Shown here piece after piece: positions 1 to 5,895 of a stretch of 6,666 bases of DNA (position 1 is its first letter; every line of letters starts with the position of its first letter). The notes below the pieces were generated by a model. That model was given only the letters and a program-made list of their open reading frames with translations. It was not told the DNA's origin and did no database searches. Where the stretch lies: the NCBI GenBank assembly GCA_007122815.1, contig SKSV01000403.1, forward strand, positions 1-6,666. The letters run 5' to 3'. The DNA is from Trueperaceae bacterium. GTDB taxonomy: Bacteria; Deinococcota; Deinococci; Deinococcales; Trueperaceae. The translations under genes were made by a program, and so were the position numbers.

Positions 1-302
1 CCATGGTGCTCCTAGAAGCGTCGGCGGCTCGCTTGCCCATCGTCGCCACCGACGTGGGAGGCAACTCCGAGGTGGTGCTCGCGGAGCGTAGCGGTGTGCT
101 GGTACCAGCTCGCGACGCTGCGGCTCTGGCAGAAGCGATGAAGCGTGTGATGGCGCTCTCGAGCGACGAGAGGGCAAGCTGGGGCGCGGCGGGCGCCTAC
201 CACGTCGACCGGAACTTCCAGCTCGAGCGCGTGGTCGACACCTGGGAATCGCTGTACGGGGAGCTGCTGGCGGCCGCCCGAGCCCAGCGGCCGCGGGCCT
301 AG
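1..302 (+). CDS. GT4-family glycosyltransferase, C-terminal fragment (5' end outside window)
   Basis: This is the last ~99 residues of a GT-B fold, family 4 glycosyltransferase, which transfers a sugar from a nucleotide donor during cytoplasmic glycan assembly. The visible start, MVLLEASAARLPIVATDVGG, is the classic second half of the EX7E donor-binding region: the Glu of LLEA is the second Glu and the first lies before the window. It is followed by the usual NSEVV...GVLVPARDAAALAEAM segment and a final helix (residues ~73-92). The reading frame is open to base 1, so the ATG at 3 is internal rather than the start. The TAG stop at 300-302 lies inside the first units of a 20-bp tandem repeat, and the last residues (AQRPRA) are encoded by a degenerate repeat copy. 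It converges with the beta-helix lyase gene. Family assignment is firm; the sugar specificity is unknown. Confidence 0.9.
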   Translation, partial: MVLLEASAARLPIVATDVGGNSEVVLAERSGVLVPARDAAALAEAMKRVMALSSDERASWGAAGAYHVDRNFQLERVVDTWESLYGELLAAARAQRPRA

Positions 303-420
303 CGGCTGGGCTGAAGACCTACTGACTGGGCCGCGGGCCTACTGACGGGGCTGCGGACCTACTGACTGGGCCGCGGGCCTACTGACGGGGCTGCGGACCT
401 AGCGGCTGGGCCGCGGGCCG
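281..420. repeat. 20-bp tandem repeat array at a convergent gene junction
   Basis: Seven consecutive 20-bp units run from 281 to 420. The four core units (321, 341, 361, 381) alternate between actgactgggccgcgggcct and actgacggggctgcggacct, so 321-360 and 361-400 are identical 40-bp blocks. The flanking units at 281, 301 and 401 are diverged and read agcggctggg or similar in their first half. The array spans the gap between two converging genes and extends into the 3' end of each. It is very GC-rich and can fold: AGCCCAGC at 281-288 pairs with GCTGGGCT at 305-312, and GCGGCTGGG at 402-410 pairs with CCCAGCCGC at 442-450. Units are directly adjacent with no unique spacers, so this is not CRISPR. 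It may act as a bidirectional transcription end, but no U-tract is present. Confidence 0.92.
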
Positions 421-1703
421 CCCGCGTCGCTCGCCGCAGCACCCAGCCGCCACGCCGAGGCGATCCTCTCGCCAAGTGTGAGTGCGCCGACATCGACACC
501 ACCTGCGGAGTCCCCCGCCCCCAAAGGCACGCCCGAGCCGACCGCCCCACCTAGTTCGGCCAAACCCAAGAAGCGCGGGTGGTCGGGGTCGGTGCTGAGC
601 AGCGCCTCCTCCCCCAAGCCGAGCGTCCACGAGTTCCCCCGCAACACGTTGCCTCGCTCGCTCGATGCCTGGTCCCCCGCACCGTTGCCGACCGAGAGGT
701 TGTTGTGCAGCTGAGCGTCGCGGGTGACGAAACCGTAGCGGCCGTTGGCGAAGGCGGTGTTGTGCTCCAGCAGCAGACCCCTTCCGCTGTTGTAGTCGAA
801 GCCGTCGACCTTGTTGCCGAAGGCGATGCTCCTCCGGACCACCGTGCCGACCTGCTCGTTCCCACCGCCGAGCTTGAAGCCGTTGCCGTCCCCCTCCAGA
901 CGCCCGTTGTCGAAGCTGACGCAGCGCTCCACCAGGGTGTTGGTGGAGAGCCAGGTGTCTACACCGTCATCCGAGTTCGCGAAGGTGACGCAGTAGTGGA
1001 TGCGGTTGCCGTCGCCGGTGGAGATGCCGATCCCGTCGGCGTCCCCGCCGTGCGGTCGATCGACGTTGTCGTGAGCGATCACGTGAGAGAACAGGTTGCG
1101 ATCGCCGCCCATGGTCAGGAACCCGCTCATGTGGTTGTGGTGGCTGCGAACGTGGCTGACCGTCACGTCGTGCGAGTCCATGAGGAAGACGCCCTCGCTC
1201 GGCGAGTTCCGGACCACGAAGTTCCGCAGCACCACGTGACGCACCCCGGTCAGGCGGATGCGCTGCACACGTTCGAGACCCGCCCCGTCGAAGACCGCGC
1301 ACTCACCCGGGTACGACTCCACCACGATCGGCCGTCCCGGCAACCCTGAGCGGCGGAACTCGACATCCGAACCGTAGACGCCCCCGCGGACCCAAACCAC
1401 GTCACCGGGTCCCGCCTCGTCTACGGCGCGCTGCAGGGTCTTGAAGGGTGCTTCTACACTGCGACCGTCGGAGGCATCGGAGCCGTTGGTGGCCACGAAC
1501 AGCGTGGGCTGGTAAGCGGGTGAGAGCGGCTCCTCGCCACACACCCAGGCCTCGACCGCCGTCGCGACGCTGTCGGGCAACCGGCTCGACGCGAAGACTC
1601 CTGGCACGCACGCGCTCAGCAGGAGAGCGAGGGCTGCGCACACGACCACGATCGCCCTTGCCAGCAAGGGACCGCGGTGAGTGAGCGCTTGGATCGTGTA
1701 CAT
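399..1703 (-). CDS. Lipoprotein-type right-handed beta-helix polysaccharide lyase, PL9 (pectate lyase)-like
   Basis: Predicted extracellular, lipid-anchored polysaccharide lyase that would cleave a uronate-containing polymer by beta-elimination. Numbering from the ATG at 1703 (434 aa), the hydrophobic IVVVCAALALLL leads to lipobox LSAC with Cys32. The opening LFVATNGSDASDG...APFKTLQRAV...GDVVWVRGGVY is typical of PL9 and DUF1565 beta-helix proteins. HGGDADG (Asp221), NSDDGVD (Asp245, Asp246, Asp249) and GDGNGFKLGGG (Lys277) match the calcium ligands and catalytic Lys known from Pel9A of Dickeya, so the enzyme looks active. Repeated N-x-A-x-x-N rungs continue to ~residue 345. The frame stays open to an ATG at 1772, but that start would put ~54 residues before Cys and lie upstream of a likely -10; ATG 1724 is another option. 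No start has a clear SD. The stop (401-399) lies in the repeat array. Substrate could be pectin-like or a self-made EPS; an epimerase-like role cannot be excluded. Confidence 0.85.
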   Translation of the reverse strand: MYTIQALTHRGPLLARAIVVVCAALALLLSACVPGVFASSRLPDSVATAVEAWVCGEEPLSPAYQPTLFVATNGSDASDGRSVEAPFKTLQRAVDEAGPGDVVWVRGGVYGSDVEFRRSGLPGRPIVVESYPGECAVFDGAGLERVQRIRLTGVRHVVLRNFVVRNSPSEGVFLMDSHDVTVSHVRSHHNHMSGFLTMGGDRNLFSHVIAHDNVDRPHGGDADGIGISTGDGNRIHYCVTFANSDDGVDTWLSTNTLVERCVSFDNGRLEGDGNGFKLGGGNEQVGTVVRRSIAFGNKVDGFDYNSGRGLLLEHNTAFANGRYGFVTRDAQLHNNLSVGNGAGDQASSERGNVLRGNSWTLGLGEEALLSTDPDHPRFLGLAELGGAVGSGVPLGAGDSAGGVDVGALTLGERIASAWRLGAAASDAGGPRPSR

Positions 1704-1761
1704 GATCGACCGAACCAGCCCCATGAAGATCGTGAGTGGATGACGCCGGCGGTTCGGCGCG

Positions 1762-1767
1762 ATCATA
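1762..1767 (-). promoter_or_regulatory. Candidate -10 element for the beta-helix lyase gene
   Basis: The minus strand reads TATGAT here, five of six matches to TATAAT. It would start transcription near 1755, upstream of the ATGs at 1724 and 1703 and downstream of the longest-frame ATG at 1772, which favours the shorter protein. No recognisable -35 lies 16-18 bp upstream, so the call is weak. Confidence 0.3.
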
Positions 1768-1791
1768 CCCATTTCGTCGACCCGAACGGAT

Positions 1792-1797
1792 TACTCT
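1792..1797 (+). promoter_or_regulatory. Candidate -10 (TAnnnT) for a leaderless glycosyltransferase mRNA
   Basis: TACTCT ends five bases before the GTG at 1803. That spacing would put the transcription start at or next to the start codon, as in leaderless genes known from Deinococcus and actinobacteria. No SD-like sequence precedes the GTG and no good -35 is visible. Supported only by position and a loose match. Confidence 0.35.
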
Positions 1798-1802
1798 GGG
1801 TC

Positions 1803-2981
1803 GTGCACGCGAAGCGCCGCCTCCTGTTCGCCACCAGCGTCAGCGATACGCTCCGCGCGTTCTTGCTGCCGTACGCGGAGCACTACCGTCAGCGTGGCTG
1901 GCGCGTGGACGCCGCCGCCGCCGGCGTGAGCGAGTGCGAGGTCTGCGCGGACGCGTTCGACGCCGTCCACGACCTCCCCTGGACTCGGCGACCTAGCGAG
2001 CGGGCCAACTTCTTCGAGGCGCCGCGCGCCCTGCGGGCGCTGGTGCGGCGTGAGGCATACGACCTGGTGCACGCCCACGATCCGATCGCCGGCTTCGTGA
2101 CACGCTTCGCGCTGCGACGTGCACGAGCGCGCGGCGAGGTGAAGGTGATCGTGACCGCTCACGGCTTCCACTTCTTCGCCGGCAACTCCCTGCACCGCAA
2201 CGTGGTGTTCGGGACCCTCGAGTGGCTGGCGAGCCGCTGGCTCGACGCCCAGGTGGTCATCAACCGCGAGGACGAGGCCGCCGTGCATCGCTGGCGTTTC
2301 CCGGGACGCGCGCGCACGCTCTACATGCCGGGCATCGGCGTAGACACGAGCTTCTACGACCCGGCTAGGGTGAGCAGCGACGAGGTCGCGGGCGTGCGCC
2401 AGGAGCTCGGCTTGGCACCGGGACAGGCGCTCCTGCTGATCGTCGGTGAGCTGAACCCTGGCAAGCGACACCGAGACGCCGTCGCCGCCCTCGCCGCCAG
2501 CGGGCGGCCGCAGCTCGTCCTCGCCTGCGCCGGGGTTGGCCCGCTCGCCGCCGAGATAGAGGAGCAGGCGCGCACGCTCGGGGTCGGGGAGCGCGTGCGC
2601 CTGCTCGGCTTCCGCCGGGACGTGCCGGCGCTGCTGCGCGCCTCCATCGGCCTGGTCCTACCCTCGGAGCGCGAGGGGCTGCCGCGCTGCATCATGGAGG
2701 CGTCCTGCCTGGAGCGACCCGTGATCGCCACGCGCATCCGCGGCGTCACCGAGCTGGTCACACCGGCGACGGGCATACTGACCGAGGTCGGTGACGTGGA
2801 CGCGCTGGCGGCCGCCATGGCGCGCCTCGTCGATCACCCGCAGGAGGCGGCTGCCCTGGGTCGCGCCGGGCCAGCTGCGATGCGCCCGTTCGACCTGAAC
2901 CACGTGCTGGCGCTGCACGACGAGCTCTACGACCGCGTGCTCGGCGACGCCGACCTCTCAGCGACCTCCTCCATCGAGTAG
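1803..2981 (+). CDS. GT4-family glycosyltransferase, EpsD-like
   Basis: Cytoplasmic GT-B glycosyltransferase that adds a sugar to a lipid-linked EPS or capsule intermediate. Numbered from the GTG at 1803 (392 aa), the N-terminal Rossmann domain starts at KRRLLFATSVSDTLRAFLLP and includes VHAHDPIAG (89-97) and VTAHGFHFFAG (117-127), hallmarks of the EpsD/CapH-like GT4 group. The C-terminal domain has GELNPGKRH (215-223, with the phosphate-binding Lys221) and a full EX7E motif, Glu291 to Glu299 in EREGLPRCIMEA. The frame is open back to 1677, but the extra 42 residues (MSERLDRVHDRPNQPHEDRE...) do not resemble the family and would overlap the signal-peptide region of the divergent lyase gene. 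GTG 1803 gives a normal N-terminus; ATG 1740 is the main alternative. The last 55 bp overlap the deacetylase gene tail to tail. Donor and acceptor are unknown. Confidence 0.9.
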   Translation: MHAKRRLLFATSVSDTLRAFLLPYAEHYRQRGWRVDAAAAGVSECEVCADAFDAVHDLPWTRRPSERANFFEAPRALRALVRREAYDLVHAHDPIAGFVTRFALRRARARGEVKVIVTAHGFHFFAGNSLHRNVVFGTLEWLASRWLDAQVVINREDEAAVHRWRFPGRARTLYMPGIGVDTSFYDPARVSSDEVAGVRQELGLAPGQALLLIVGELNPGKRHRDAVAALAASGRPQLVLACAGVGPLAAEIEEQARTLGVGERVRLLGFRRDVPALLRASIGLVLPSEREGLPRCIMEASCLERPVIATRIRGVTELVTPATGILTEVGDVDALAAAMARLVDHPQEAAALGRAGPAAMRPFDLNHVLALHDELYDRVLGDADLSATSSIE

Positions 2982-3940
2982 GAAGCGAAGCCGAACTCGT
3001 CGCGCAACCTGGCGTAGGTCTGCAGGAACGACGACAGGTTCGCCAGGCTCTCCTCCTGATCGAGCCCCATGTTGTGCGGGTGCCACCAGACGTGGAACAG
3101 GGCGCCGGCTCTTGCGGCTCTCGTCATGGCGGCTGCCAGGCGACGCCTGCGCAGCGGCTCGAAGGGTCTCAGGCGCCTGTCGAAGGGGCGCATGAAGCGG
3201 CTTGCGGGGACGTTCACCAGGCCGTCGCGGGGTTCAGTGACACGCCAGGGAACCGCGTTCGCCCCCGTCAGGGGAAGGTAGGAGTCCAACCTGCGTGCCA
3301 CGCGCACCGCCAGCGATCCCGCGGGCGCCGGACCCGGGCGATCGAGCGCATTGAGCTCGTTTCCGCGGTAGGCGACCAGGCCGTGGCGGGCGACGATCGG
3401 CAGGTAGTCGGGCCGCACCTGATGCCGCGGTAGGACCAAGGAGCGGACCTCCAGACCGCGGGCGCGAGCGATGGCGACGGCGGACGCGAGGTCGGCGTCG
3501 AAAGCCTGGGCGTCCTGGCCCGCTTCCAGGCAGTAGTAGTGCGAGAAGGTGTGGGTGCCGACACGTTGGCGCGGCGTGTCGGCGATCGAGCGCACGAGCG
3601 AGGGAGCGAAGCGCGTGGGGTCATCGCGCTCACCCAGGCCGAGAGGCTCGCGGTAGGGGTCGAGGCGCGGGTCGGTGTACGCCGGTCGCTGCTCGGGGGG
3701 CGGTGCGAAGGCCTCCACCTCGTCACGTGACTCGGCGAACAGGAACCCGACCGTGGCCCAGGTGGCGGCAACCTCGTAGCGCACGAAGGCCTCGAGGATC
3801 CTGGGGATCACCTCCCGTGCGCCCAGGAGGTTGGCCTTGTAGGGGCCCTCCGCACCGGGAACGTCGAGGACCCCCCAGGCGAGCTCGAAGTCGAGGGACA
3901 CGACCAGCGCACCGCGGCTCCTCACGTCAGGTGGGCCCAC
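2927..3940 (-). CDS. Polysaccharide deacetylase family protein (NodB/CE4-like)
   Basis: Probable metal-dependent deacetylase acting on N- or O-acetyl groups of a surface glycan. The 337-aa product has VVSLDFELAWG (13-23), the motif-1 region in its LDFE form (Asp17, Glu19) rather than the classic TFDDG. GTHTFSH (128-134) supplies the paired metal His, His130 and His134. LVLPRHQVRPDYL (168-180) corresponds to the FRxPxG-like motif, and LFHVWWHPHNMG (281-292) carries the final catalytic-type His (His283, His287 or His289). The combination of PYKANLLG, TDPRLDPY and RGNELNAL is shared with a common EPS-locus deacetylase group recalled from general knowledge. There is no signal peptide or membrane segment, so it may act in the cytoplasm on precursors. 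The start is a GTG at 3940; another GTG at 3925 is possible, and neither has an SD. The stop (2929-2927) lies within the convergent glycosyltransferase gene. Confidence 0.85.
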   Translation of the reverse strand: MGPPDVRSRGALVVSLDFELAWGVLDVPGAEGPYKANLLGAREVIPRILEAFVRYEVAATWATVGFLFAESRDEVEAFAPPPEQRPAYTDPRLDPYREPLGLGERDDPTRFAPSLVRSIADTPRQRVGTHTFSHYYCLEAGQDAQAFDADLASAVAIARARGLEVRSLVLPRHQVRPDYLPIVARHGLVAYRGNELNALDRPGPAPAGSLAVRVARRLDSYLPLTGANAVPWRVTEPRDGLVNVPASRFMRPFDRRLRPFEPLRRRRLAAAMTRAARAGALFHVWWHPHNMGLDQEESLANLSSFLQTYARLRDEFGFASYSMEEVAERSASPSTRS

Positions 3941-4028
3941 GTGTATGCGTCATAGCCGAGCGCAGACATCGCACGTATCGTACTAACAGGGGGCCAGACA
4001 AGCTACCCGGAAGGGAGGCTGGGCCCGG
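3941..4028. promoter_or_regulatory. Divergent intergenic region between deacetylase and aminotransferase genes
   Basis: This 88-bp gap must hold promoters for both flanking genes. On the minus strand TATGAC (3954-3949) ends eight bases before the GTG at 3940, which would suit a leaderless deacetylase transcript. On the plus strand TATCGT (3976-3981) and TACTAA (3981-3986) are weak -10 candidates for the aminotransferase. AAGGGAGG at 4011-4018, ten bases before the ATG at 4029, is a clear SD. No convincing -35 was found for any of these hexamers. Confidence 0.4.
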
Positions 4029-5249
4029 ATGACCACATCGAGATTCCAAGATGACTCTGTCGCCGTCACGGCGCGCGCTCCGCGCAAACGCGACGCCTTC
4101 CTGCCCTTCTCGCAACCGACGATCGGCCAGGAGGAGATCGACGAGGTCGCTGACACCCTGCGCTCTAGCTGGATAACCACCGGACCGAAGACGAAGGCGT
4201 TCGAGAAGCAGTTCGCGGAGTACGTAGGCGCCCCCGGTGGCGAGTGCCTCATGCTCTCGTCTTGCACCGCAGGTCTGCACCTGGCCTTGGCGGCGCTAGG
4301 AGTCGGGCCAGGTGACGAGGTGATAGTGCCCTCGCTTACCTTCGCTGCCACGGCCAACGTCGCGATCCACCTCGGCGCCAAGCCGGTGCTCGTCGACGTA
4401 GAGCCCGACACGATGTGTCTTGACCCGGCCAGGGTCGAAGCGGCCATCACTCCCGCCACCAAGGTCATCATGCCCGTGCACTACGCGGGCCACCCTGCGG
4501 ACCTGGACGCCTTGGACGCGCTCGCCGAAGAGCACGGCCTGCACCTCGTCGAGGACGCCGCCCACGCCGTCCCCAGCAGGTACCGGGGCACCATGATCGG
4601 CTCGCGGCAGACGCTGGCGGCGTTCAGCTTCTACCCCACCAAGAACCTCACCACGGGCGAGGGCGGGGCGCTCACGGGCGATCCCGAGCTGGTCGATAAG
4701 GCCCGCGTGTTGGCGCTGCACGGCATGTCACGCGACGCCTGGAAGCGCTTCGGACGCGAGGGTTCGTGGGACTACGACCTGGTGGCGGCGGGCTTCAAGT
4801 GCAACATGACCGACATCCAGGCCTCGCTCGGCCAGCACCAGTTGCGCAAGCTGGACGGTTTCCACGCCCGCCGGAGGGAGATCGCGCAGCGCTACACGGA
4901 TGCGTTCGCGGACGTCGCGGCGCTCGAACCCCCCAGCGAGCGGCCGGGCATGACGAGTTCCTGGCACATCTACGTGCTACGGCTGCGTCCGGAGCTGCTG
5001 CGCATCGACCGCGCCGCCTTCATCGAGGCGCTGAAGGAGCGCAACATCGGCACCAGCGTCCACTACCGACCGCTGCACATGATGTCGTACTACTCCGAGC
5101 GCTTCGGGTACGCGCCTGAGGATCTGCCAGTGAGCCGCGACGCCTTCGAGCGGATGATGTCCATACCGCTCTCACCTCGCCTCAGCGACGCAGACGTCGA
5201 GGACGTGATCGGGATCGTGCAGGAGCTAGTCGATGAGCATGGAGCTTGA
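4029..5249 (+). CDS. DegT/DnrJ/EryC1/StrS-family PLP sugar aminotransferase, ArnB-like
   Basis: PLP-dependent aminotransferase (406 aa) that converts a nucleotide-linked keto-deoxy sugar to an amino sugar, normally using glutamate as donor. The PLP lysine is Lys205 in FSFYPTKNLTTGEGGAL, with the pyridine-binding Asp176 in VEDAAHA and the cofactor phosphate region at SSCTAGLHLAL (77-87). PSLTFAATANVAIHLGAKPVLVDVE, VIMPVHYAGHPADLDAL, GFKCNMTDIQASLGQ and EALKERNIGTSVHYRPLH follow ArnB/PglE-type enzymes closely, especially ArnB. About 22 residues precede the usual family start (FLPFSQPTIGQEEI); a strong SD (AAGGGAGG, 4011-4018) supports the ATG at 4029. The gene overlaps the downstream phosphoglycosyl transferase by 17 bp, implying one transcript and coupled translation. 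Family is certain; the UDP-4-keto-sugar substrate is inferred, and no dehydratase or keto-sugar-forming enzyme is in view. Confidence 0.95.
   Translation: MTTSRFQDDSVAVTARAPRKRDAFLPFSQPTIGQEEIDEVADTLRSSWITTGPKTKAFEKQFAEYVGAPGGECLMLSSCTAGLHLALAALGVGPGDEVIVPSLTFAATANVAIHLGAKPVLVDVEPDTMCLDPARVEAAITPATKVIMPVHYAGHPADLDALDALAEEHGLHLVEDAAHAVPSRYRGTMIGSRQTLAAFSFYPTKNLTTGEGGALTGDPELVDKARVLALHGMSRDAWKRFGREGSWDYDLVAAGFKCNMTDIQASLGQHQLRKLDGFHARRREIAQRYTDAFADVAALEPPSERPGMTSSWHIYVLRLRPELLRIDRAAFIEALKERNIGTSVHYRPLHMMSYYSERFGYAPEDLPVSRDAFERMMSIPLSPRLSDADVEDVIGIVQELVDEHGA
5221..5232 (+). promoter_or_regulatory. Ribosome binding site within the upstream gene, for the phosphoglycosyl transferase
   Basis: AGGAG at 5221-5225 lies seven bases before the ATG at 5233, entirely inside the aminotransferase coding sequence. 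It fixes the start at 5233 over the in-frame ATGs at 5239, 5254 and 5257. Confidence 0.7.
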
Positions 5250-5895
5250 GGCGATGATGGTCAGGCGTGCTTTCGACATGACTGCAGCCGCCTTGGGCCT
5301 GGTCGTGCTGTCGCCGCTGTTCTTGGTGCTGGCGCTGCTCATCAGGTCGACTTCCCCGGGCCCTGCCTTCTTCCGACAGGAGCGCGTGGGTCTGCACGGC
5401 CGCCCGTTCCGCATGTTCAAGTTCCGCTCCATGCGTCACGACGCCGAGGCGCACGGCGGGCAGCTCACGGTCGGCGCGGATCCGCGCGTCACGCGGGTCG
5501 GTTCGGTCATCCGGCGCTACAAGCTCGACGAGCTCCCGCAGTTGATCAACGTGTTGCGCGGTGAGATGGCGCTGGTGGGGCCTAGACCGGAGGTCCCGCG
5601 CTACGTGGCCCTCTACGACGAGCGCCAGCGGCAAGTCCTGGAGATGCGGCCCGGCGTCACCGACCCGGCCTCGATCGTGTACCGCGGGGAGAGCGAGTTG
5701 CTCGCTTCCTCCAGCGACGCTGAGGCCACGTACGTGAACTCGATCATGCCGCACAAGCTCGAACTCAACCTCGAGTACTTGGCCCGGCGCACTCTCGTCA
5801 GTGACATCGGAATCCTGTTTGCCACGGTCGCTAAGCTCGCGAAACGCGATGCTGACGGCTTTTTCCTACCCGTGACGAAACAGCAGCGGACTTAA
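5233..5895 (+). CDS. Undecaprenyl-phosphate sugar phosphotransferase (small monotopic phosphoglycosyl transferase)
   Basis: Membrane enzyme that moves a sugar phosphate from a UDP-sugar to undecaprenyl phosphate, releasing UMP and starting a glycan repeat on the inner leaflet. At 220 aa it is the small PglC-like form without the long multi-pass N-terminus of WcaJ/WbaP. The single hydrophobic stretch (residues ~13-38) contains Ser27-Pro28 at the position of the helix-breaking Ser-Pro of PglC's re-entrant helix. The core follows: GPAFFRQERVGLHGRPFRMFKFRSM, the catalytic Asp99-Glu100 dyad in YKLDELPQLINVLRGEM, LVGPRPE (114-120) and RPGVTDPASI (139-148). The start is set by AGGAG seven bases upstream of ATG 5233. 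The overlap with the aminotransferase suggests its donor could be the UDP-amino sugar made by that neighbour, as in PglE/PglC systems. The stop TAA (5893-5895) falls in a CTTAAG motif of the next promoter region. Confidence 0.94.
   Translation: MSMELEAMMVRRAFDMTAAALGLVVLSPLFLVLALLIRSTSPGPAFFRQERVGLHGRPFRMFKFRSMRHDAEAHGGQLTVGADPRVTRVGSVIRRYKLDELPQLINVLRGEMALVGPRPEVPRYVALYDERQRQVLEMRPGVTDPASIVYRGESELLASSSDAEATYVNSIMPHKLELNLEYLARRTLVSDIGILFATVAKLAKRDADGFFLPVTKQQRT

Noticed and set aside
301..420. CRISPR array
   Set aside because: Units are 20 bp and directly adjacent, with no unique spacers and no cas genes nearby.
579..1349. 256-codon open frame on the + strand opposite the lyase gene
   Set aside because: It is antisense to a protein with clear PL9 motifs, has low-complexity Val/Ala/Glu-rich composition and no recognisable domain; long antisense frames are expected in high-GC DNA.
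1677..1802. N-terminal extension of the EpsD-like glycosyltransferase from ATG 1677
   Set aside because: The 42 extra residues do not look like any GT4 start and would overlap the lyase signal-peptide coding region head to head; the family-like N-terminus begins just after GTG 1803.
1791..2471. 226-codon open frame on the - strand
   Set aside because: Shadow of the EpsD-like glycosyltransferase, His/Arg/Val-rich with no motif.
3931..3943. GTGGGCCCAC palindrome overlapping CACGTG at the deacetylase start codon
   Set aside because: A 10-bp GC palindrome is expected several times by chance in a window this size and composition, and nothing else supports an operator.
5182..5754. 190-codon open frame on the - strand
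   Set aside because: Antisense to the phosphoglycosyl transferase, whose catalytic motifs are intact; composition is typical of a GC-rich shadow frame.
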